Assembly (NCBI GenBank): GCA_903937385.1
Contig: CAIZZF010000002.1
Coordinates: forward strand, 1-36,712
Length of the DNA: 36,712 bases
Direction of reading: 5' to 3'
From: an uncultured Holophagaceae bacterium
GTDB taxonomy: Bacteria; Acidobacteriota; Holophagae; Holophagales; Holophagaceae
The translations under genes and the position numbers were made by a program. Positions 33,007 to 36,712 of this stretch are shown here, piece after piece. The first letter of the stretch is position 1. Each line of letters starts with the position of its first letter. The notes under the pieces were generated by a model that was not told the origin of the DNA, made no database searches, and saw only the letters and a list, made by a program, of their open reading frames with translations.

Positions 33007-33918
33007 ATGAAGAAGCTCACCCTCACCGCCCTGGCCCTCGTGGCCCTGGCCGCCGTCCCCGCCAGCGCCGCTGACTGGAGCGACACCTCCTTCCAGTACC
33101 GCACGGGCAACAAGTTCCAGGAACCGGCGAATCCCGAGTCCATGACCAAGCAGATCATGAACTTCACCCACGTGTCGGGCTACAGCCTGGGCAGCAACTT
33201 CTTCAGCGTGGACATGCTGACCTCCAGCACCACGGATCCCTCCAACAACGCCGGCACCTCCGCCGCCTTCCCCAAGCAGGGCGCTCATGAAGTCTATGTC
33301 GCCTACAAGCACAGCCTGAACCTGAGCAAGGTGCTCGACACCAAGATCGACTTCGGCCCCGTGCGCGGCATGAACTTCACCTTCGGCTTCGACTACGCCG
33401 CCAAGAACACCACCTTCGCCCCCGCCGTCTACAAGCTCATGGCCGGCCCCGAGTTCTCCTTCAAGGTGCCCGGCTTCCTGAACGTCGCCCTGCTCTACTA
33501 CAAGGAAAAGAACCACAACGCCTTCGGCGGCTTCAGCTCCTCCAAGGGCGGGACCACGGACGTGACCTTCGATCCCACCTACCAGATCGCCGCCGCCTGG
33601 GGCATCCCCGTGGCGCTGGGTTCCGTGAACACCTCCGTCAAGGGCTTCGCGACCTACACGGGCACCAAGGGCAAGGACGGCTCCGCCGTGCAGACCAAGC
33701 CTGAGACCCTGGCCCGCATCTACTGGATGGCCGACTTCAGCCCCCTCGTCGGCTGCAAGAAGGGCACCTGGCAGATCGGCCCCGGCTTCGAGTACTGGGA
33801 CAACAAGTTCGGTGATCCCACCTTCTCGTCCGTTGCTGCTGCCACCGCCTCCGGCACCGGCGGCGGCGTGAACCCCAAGACCACCTGTGTCATGGCTGCC
33901 ATCGAAGTCCACTTCTAG
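33007..33918 (+). CDS. Tsx/OmpK-like outer-membrane channel, probable nucleoside/purine porin
   Basis: This 303-residue exported protein has a signal peptide (MKKL, hydrophobic core, cleavage near ASAAD at about 22) and ends in the aromatic EVHF, typical of outer-membrane beta-barrels. The start of the mature part, with DTSFQYRTGNKFQEP and HVSGYSLGSNFFSVDML, resembles the Tsx/OmpK nucleoside-channel family, and alternating hydrophobic strands continue to the end. The start has AAGGAG at 32995-33000. A nucleoside or purine pore would supply the BMP importer encoded at 3403-8105. The barrel class is well supported; the Tsx assignment is moderate. The gene is closed by a strong terminator. Confidence 0.7.
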   Translation: MKKLTLTALALVALAAVPASAADWSDTSFQYRTGNKFQEPANPESMTKQIMNFTHVSGYSLGSNFFSVDMLTSSTTDPSNNAGTSAAFPKQGAHEVYVAYKHSLNLSKVLDTKIDFGPVRGMNFTFGFDYAAKNTTFAPAVYKLMAGPEFSFKVPGFLNVALLYYKEKNHNAFGGFSSSKGGTTDVTFDPTYQIAAAWGIPVALGSVNTSVKGFATYTGTKGKDGSAVQTKPETLARIYWMADFSPLVGCKKGTWQIGPGFEYWDNKFGDPTFSSVAAATASGTGGGVNPKTTCVMAAIEVHF

Positions 33919-33931
33919 ACCGCACCACCCA

Positions 33932-33968
33932 CCCGCGCGGAGGGGAACCCCTTCCGCGCGGGTTTTCT
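33932..33968 (+). terminator. Intrinsic terminator after the porin gene
   Basis: CCCGCGCGGA and GGGG (33932-33945) pair with CCCC (33948-33951) and TCCGCGCGGG (33953-33962), with a single bulged T and an AA loop, followed by TTTTCT. It is a strong GC stem with a T tract, the clearest terminator of the window. Confidence 0.9.
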
Positions 33969-33985
33969 ATCTCTAAGGAAGCACC

Positions 33986-35200
33986 ATGACCGTCTTCACC
34001 TATCGGTGCACGGACTGCGGACGCGCCTTTGCGCGGGACGAAGTCCGTTACCTCTGCCCCGTCTGCGGCCCGGCCTACCGGCCGGGAATTCCCTTGCTGG
34101 GCGTGCTGGAAGCGGTCTTCGACTACGAAAGCATCGGCCGTACGTTCAACCGTACGAAGCCCGATTGGAGCCTGTTCTGCGCCGTGGAGCCGGAATTCCA
34201 TCCCCCCATCCAGGTGGGCAACACGCCCCTGGGCCGGGTGGACCGCCTCGGCGCCGAGCTGGGCCTGCCCAGCCTGTGGGTGAAGAACGACGGCCTGAAT
34301 CCCAGCGGCAGCCTGAAGGACCGGGCTTCCTTCCTGGTGGTGGCCGAAGCCCGCCGCCTGGGCATCGACCTGGTCGTCGCTGCCTCCACGGGCAACGCCG
34401 CCTCGGCCCTGGCCGCGGTGTGCGCGACCACGGACACCAAGGCGCTCATCTTCGTCCCCGAGAAGGCCCCCAAGGCCAAGCTGGTGCAGATGGTGCTCTA
34501 CGGCGCGAAAGTGGTCCCCGTGAAGGGCACCTACGACGACGCCTTCGCCCTCTCGCTGGAGTACACCGCCCAGCGCGGCGGCCTGAACCGCAACACCGCC
34601 TATCATCCGCTCACCATCGAGGGCAAGAAGACCGCAGGCCTGGAGATCTGGGCCCAGCTGGGCTACCAGGTGCCTGAGGCGATCCTCATCTCCGTGGGCG
34701 ACGGCGTCATCCTCGGCGGCGTGCACAAGGCCTTCGTGGACCTGCAGCGGGCTGGCCTCATCGACCGCCTGCCGCGCCTCATCGGGGTGCAGGCCGAGAC
34801 CTCCGACGCCATCCACCGCTATGTGGAGACCGGCGTCTACAGTGACGCGGCCAACCCCACCACCCGGGCTGACTCGATCTCCGTCACCTGCCCCAGCAAC
34901 GCCCACGGCGCCCGGCGCGCGGTGCTGGACAGCCAGGGGCTGACCCTCACGGTGACCGACGACGAGATCCTCGAGGCCCAGGCTCTGCTCGCGGGCCGCA
35001 GCGGCATCTTCACGGAACCGGCCGGTGCCACGGCCCTGGCGGGTCTGGTCAAGCTGCAGGCGGGCCCGAACCGCCTGACCGGCTCGGGTCCGGTGGTCAT
35101 CCTCGCCACGGGCCACGGCCTCAAGGACGTGGAAGCGCCCCTCTCCCGCATCAGCATTCCCGCCGCCGTCGCGCCCGTGCTGGCTTCGCTGAGCCTGTGA
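33986..35200 (+). CDS. Threonine-synthase-like PLP lyase of uncertain substrate
   Basis: This 404-residue fold type II PLP enzyme has an N-terminal zinc-ribbon (C8, C11, C24, C27) as in many threonine synthases, PLP lysine K111 in NPSGSLKDRAS, and the phosphate-loop region ASTGNAASALAA. Similarity supports threonine synthase or a close relative, and it could simply make threonine. However, no hom or thrB gene is near, and the gene is coupled to hyuA by a GTGA overlap, so a role in eliminating ammonia or urea from a diaminopropionate- or ureido-type intermediate, alongside YgeX, is plausible. Upstream AAGGAAG supports the start. It follows the porin terminator without a clear promoter. Confidence 0.8.
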   Translation: MTVFTYRCTDCGRAFARDEVRYLCPVCGPAYRPGIPLLGVLEAVFDYESIGRTFNRTKPDWSLFCAVEPEFHPPIQVGNTPLGRVDRLGAELGLPSLWVKNDGLNPSGSLKDRASFLVVAEARRLGIDLVVAASTGNAASALAAVCATTDTKALIFVPEKAPKAKLVQMVLYGAKVVPVKGTYDDAFALSLEYTAQRGGLNRNTAYHPLTIEGKKTAGLEIWAQLGYQVPEAILISVGDGVILGGVHKAFVDLQRAGLIDRLPRLIGVQAETSDAIHRYVETGVYSDAANPTTRADSISVTCPSNAHGARRAVLDSQGLTLTVTDDEILEAQALLAGRSGIFTEPAGATALAGLVKLQAGPNRLTGSGPVVILATGHGLKDVEAPLSRISIPAAVAPVLASLSL

Positions 35201-36564
35201 AGACCCTCGTCCGCAACGGCCGGGTGGCCCTCGACGGCAGTCTCCAGTCCCTGGACGTGCTGGTCGAAGGCGAGCGCATCGCGGCCGTGGGTCGTGTGGA
35301 GGTGGCCTCCGCCGATCGGGTGGTGGACGCCCAGGGCTGCTACGTCCTGCCGGGCTTCATCGACTTCCACACCCACGTGGACGACCAGATCGGACCCTAC
35401 TACCTGGCCGACACCTACGAGTCCGCCACCCGGGTCGGCCTGGAGAACGGCATCACCACGCTCTGCACCTTCGTCACCCAGGAGCCGGGCGACACCCTGC
35501 TGCGCGGCCTGGAGCGGGCCCGGGCCAAGGCCGAGGGGCGCACCCACGCCGATGTGCTCTGGCACCTGACGCCCACCACCTTCAGCCCCGGGGACCTCGC
35601 GACCCTGCGGACCCTGCAGGCCGGCGGCTACCGCACCCTGAAGCTCTACACCACCTACAAGGCTGCGGGCATCTTCGCCAGCTACGACCTCATTGAGGAG
35701 CTCTTCCAGAGCCTCGGCGACCTGGGCGGCTGCTTCCTGGTGCACTGCGAGGACGACGAGACCATCGCCGCCGTGGACACCCGCGGGCTGGATCTGAGCA
35801 AGGCCTTCACGCACACCCTCCTGCGGCCCGAGGCCGCCGAGGTGGTGGCCATCCAGCGGGTGGTGGACCTGGCCCTGAAGCATCGGGCCGCCCTGCACGT
35901 GGTGCACGTCTCAACCCTTGAGGGCGCTCAGGTCCTGGTGGCGAACCGCGCCAAGGGCGACCTCAGCTTCGAGACCTGCCCCCAGTACCTGTTCCTGGAC
36001 GAGTCCTGGCTGGCCCGCGAAGACGGCCACCGCTGGCTCTGCTCCCCGCCCCTGCGCGGCCACCGGGCGCCCTTCCTGGAGCTCATGCGCCAGGGTGCCG
36101 CCGATGTGCTCGCCACAGACCACTGCCCCTTCTGTGCCGCCCACAAGGACGCCTGGGACGGCAAGGACCTGCGGCAGGTACCCAACGGCATGCCCGGGCT
36201 GGGTTCCCTCCCGCACACCGCCTGGAAGCTCTGGGAGGGCGACCCCGATCGCGCAGCCCTGGGCCTCGCCACGCAGCTCTCCCTGAACCCTGCCCGCCGG
36301 GCTGGTGTCGGGGACCGCAAGGGCGCCCTGCGGCCGGGCCTGGACGCGGACCTCGTGGTGCTGGACCCCAACGGCCCCGCCCGGCCCCTGCGCTCCTCCG
36401 CTTCCGACGCCTACGAAGCCTTCCCCGGCTTCACCTCCACCCTGGCCTTCCGCGAGGTGCTCCTGCGCGGTGAGTCCCGGGTGCGGGACGGCCGGCTCAC
36501 CCTGCCCCAGACACCCGGCGGCCGCCTCCTCCAACCCTCTCCCGTTTCGCTCTCTCTGTCCTGA
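35197..36564 (+). CDS. hyuA: HyuA/YgeZ dihydropyrimidinase-type amidohydrolase
   Basis: This 455-residue zinc amidohydrolase of the D-hydantoinase/dihydropyrimidinase family opens cyclic ureides. The metal ligands are H58 and H60 in DFHTHVD, carboxylated K149 in TLKLYTTY, the His of VHCEDDE and of HVVHVST, and the Asp of ATDHCPF. The length matches E. coli YgeZ/HyuA (about 461). The start is a GTG overlapping the stop of the PLP-enzyme gene (GTGA), so translation is coupled. Its likely role is to hydrolyse a hydantoin- or dihydropyrimidine-like ring derived from purine; the true substrate is not shown by sequence. ygeW follows after 21 bp. Confidence 0.9.
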   Translation: MKTLVRNGRVALDGSLQSLDVLVEGERIAAVGRVEVASADRVVDAQGCYVLPGFIDFHTHVDDQIGPYYLADTYESATRVGLENGITTLCTFVTQEPGDTLLRGLERARAKAEGRTHADVLWHLTPTTFSPGDLATLRTLQAGGYRTLKLYTTYKAAGIFASYDLIEELFQSLGDLGGCFLVHCEDDETIAAVDTRGLDLSKAFTHTLLRPEAAEVVAIQRVVDLALKHRAALHVVHVSTLEGAQVLVANRAKGDLSFETCPQYLFLDESWLAREDGHRWLCSPPLRGHRAPFLELMRQGAADVLATDHCPFCAAHKDAWDGKDLRQVPNGMPGLGSLPHTAWKLWEGDPDRAALGLATQLSLNPARRAGVGDRKGALRPGLDADLVVLDPNGPARPLRSSASDAYEAFPGFTSTLAFREVLLRGESRVRDGRLTLPQTPGGRLLQPSPVSLSLS

Positions 36565-36585
36565 CCCTTCCTCAAGGAGCCCCAA

Positions 36586-36712
36586 ATGCCGACCCTCGCC
36601 GAGAACCTGAAAGCCTTCCAGGCCCTCAAGACCGACCTCTACCAGAAGGATTTCCTGCTGACGTGGCAGCACCCTGAGGAGGAGCTGCGGGCGATCGTGA
36701 CGCTGGCGGACA
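36586..36712 (+). CDS. ygeW: Second YgeW knotted carbamoyltransferase, N-terminal end (cut by window edge)
   Basis: The ATG at 36586 has AAGGAG at 36574-36579 (6-base spacing), and 42 codons are open to the window edge. The segment KDFLLTWQHPEEELRAIV matches the N-terminus of E. coli YgeW (KDFLLTWEQTPDEL...), which also begins with a short amphipathic helix. It follows hyuA by 21 bp, as expected in a purine or ureide breakdown operon. With the C-terminal ygeW fragment at the left edge, this gives two ygeW genes unless the sequenced molecule is circular with the window spanning nearly all of it. The identity is well supported despite the short length. Confidence 0.82.
   Translation, partial: MPTLAENLKAFQALKTDLYQKDFLLTWQHPEEELRAIVTLAD

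Noticed and set aside
32634-33074. Small open frames on both strands in the porin leader
   Set aside because: No recognisable domain, poor starts, and the plus-strand frame overlaps the porin gene in another frame.
1-36712. tRNA, rRNA, CRISPR array, insertion sequence or prophage content
   Set aside because: No cloverleaf, spaced repeat array, transposase or phage gene was seen on either strand.

Overview
The window is about 36.7 kb of visibly GC-rich DNA, with codon third positions almost all G or C, broken by a few short AT-rich promoter islands. A Tsx/OmpK-like outer-membrane barrel shows a diderm host. The genes fit an anaerobic or facultative bacterium that ferments purines. High GC, Shine-Dalgarno-led tightly coupled operons and this gene set fit Holophagae-type Acidobacteriota (Geothrix/Holophaga), but that placement is an inference and no phylogenetic marker gene is present.

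Nearly every gene belongs to one theme: uptake of purines or nucleosides, hydroxylation by molybdenum (partly selenium-dependent) hydroxylases, opening and dismantling of the ring, and recovery of ATP from carbamoyl phosphate. From left to right: (1) the 3' end of a ygeW knotted carbamoyltransferase gene, a carbamate kinase and ygeX diaminopropionate ammonia-lyase, closed by a bidirectional terminator; (2) guaD guanine deaminase on the minus strand, then a divergent control region of about 400 bp; (3) a BMP-type ABC importer (ATPase, two permeases, binding protein); (4) a fused FeS-Mo hydroxylase followed without gaps by XdhC, YqeC, YqeB, a cysteine desulfurase, SelD, a DUF3343 protein and YedF, that is, the labile-selenium cofactor maturation set; (5) a three-subunit xanthine dehydrogenase; (6) a second three-subunit molybdenum hydroxylase and a second carbamate kinase; (7) a second fused FeS-Mo hydroxylase, ygeY and ygfK; (8) a long leader, the Tsx-like barrel and a terminator; (9) a threonine-synthase-like PLP enzyme, hyuA, and the 5' end of another ygeW at the right edge.

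Proposed flow (inference from families): the barrel and ABC importer bring in nucleosides or purines; GuaD makes xanthine from guanine; four molybdenum hydroxylases hydroxylate or interconvert purines, with YgfK as a likely electron partner; HyuA, YgeY and YgeW open and trim the ring-derived ureido compounds; YgeX (and perhaps the threonine-synthase-like enzyme) deaminates the diaminopropionate-type product to pyruvate; YgeW and the carbamate kinases yield ATP, ammonia and CO2. ygeX, ygeY, ygeW, ygfK and hyuA are the genes linked to anaerobic urate/purine breakdown in gut bacteria; their usual companion ssnA is not in this window.

Two facts stand out: carbamoyltransferase and carbamate kinase genes are each present twice, and four separate molybdenum hydroxylases sit in one locus. 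No tRNA, rRNA, CRISPR array, insertion sequence or phage gene was seen.
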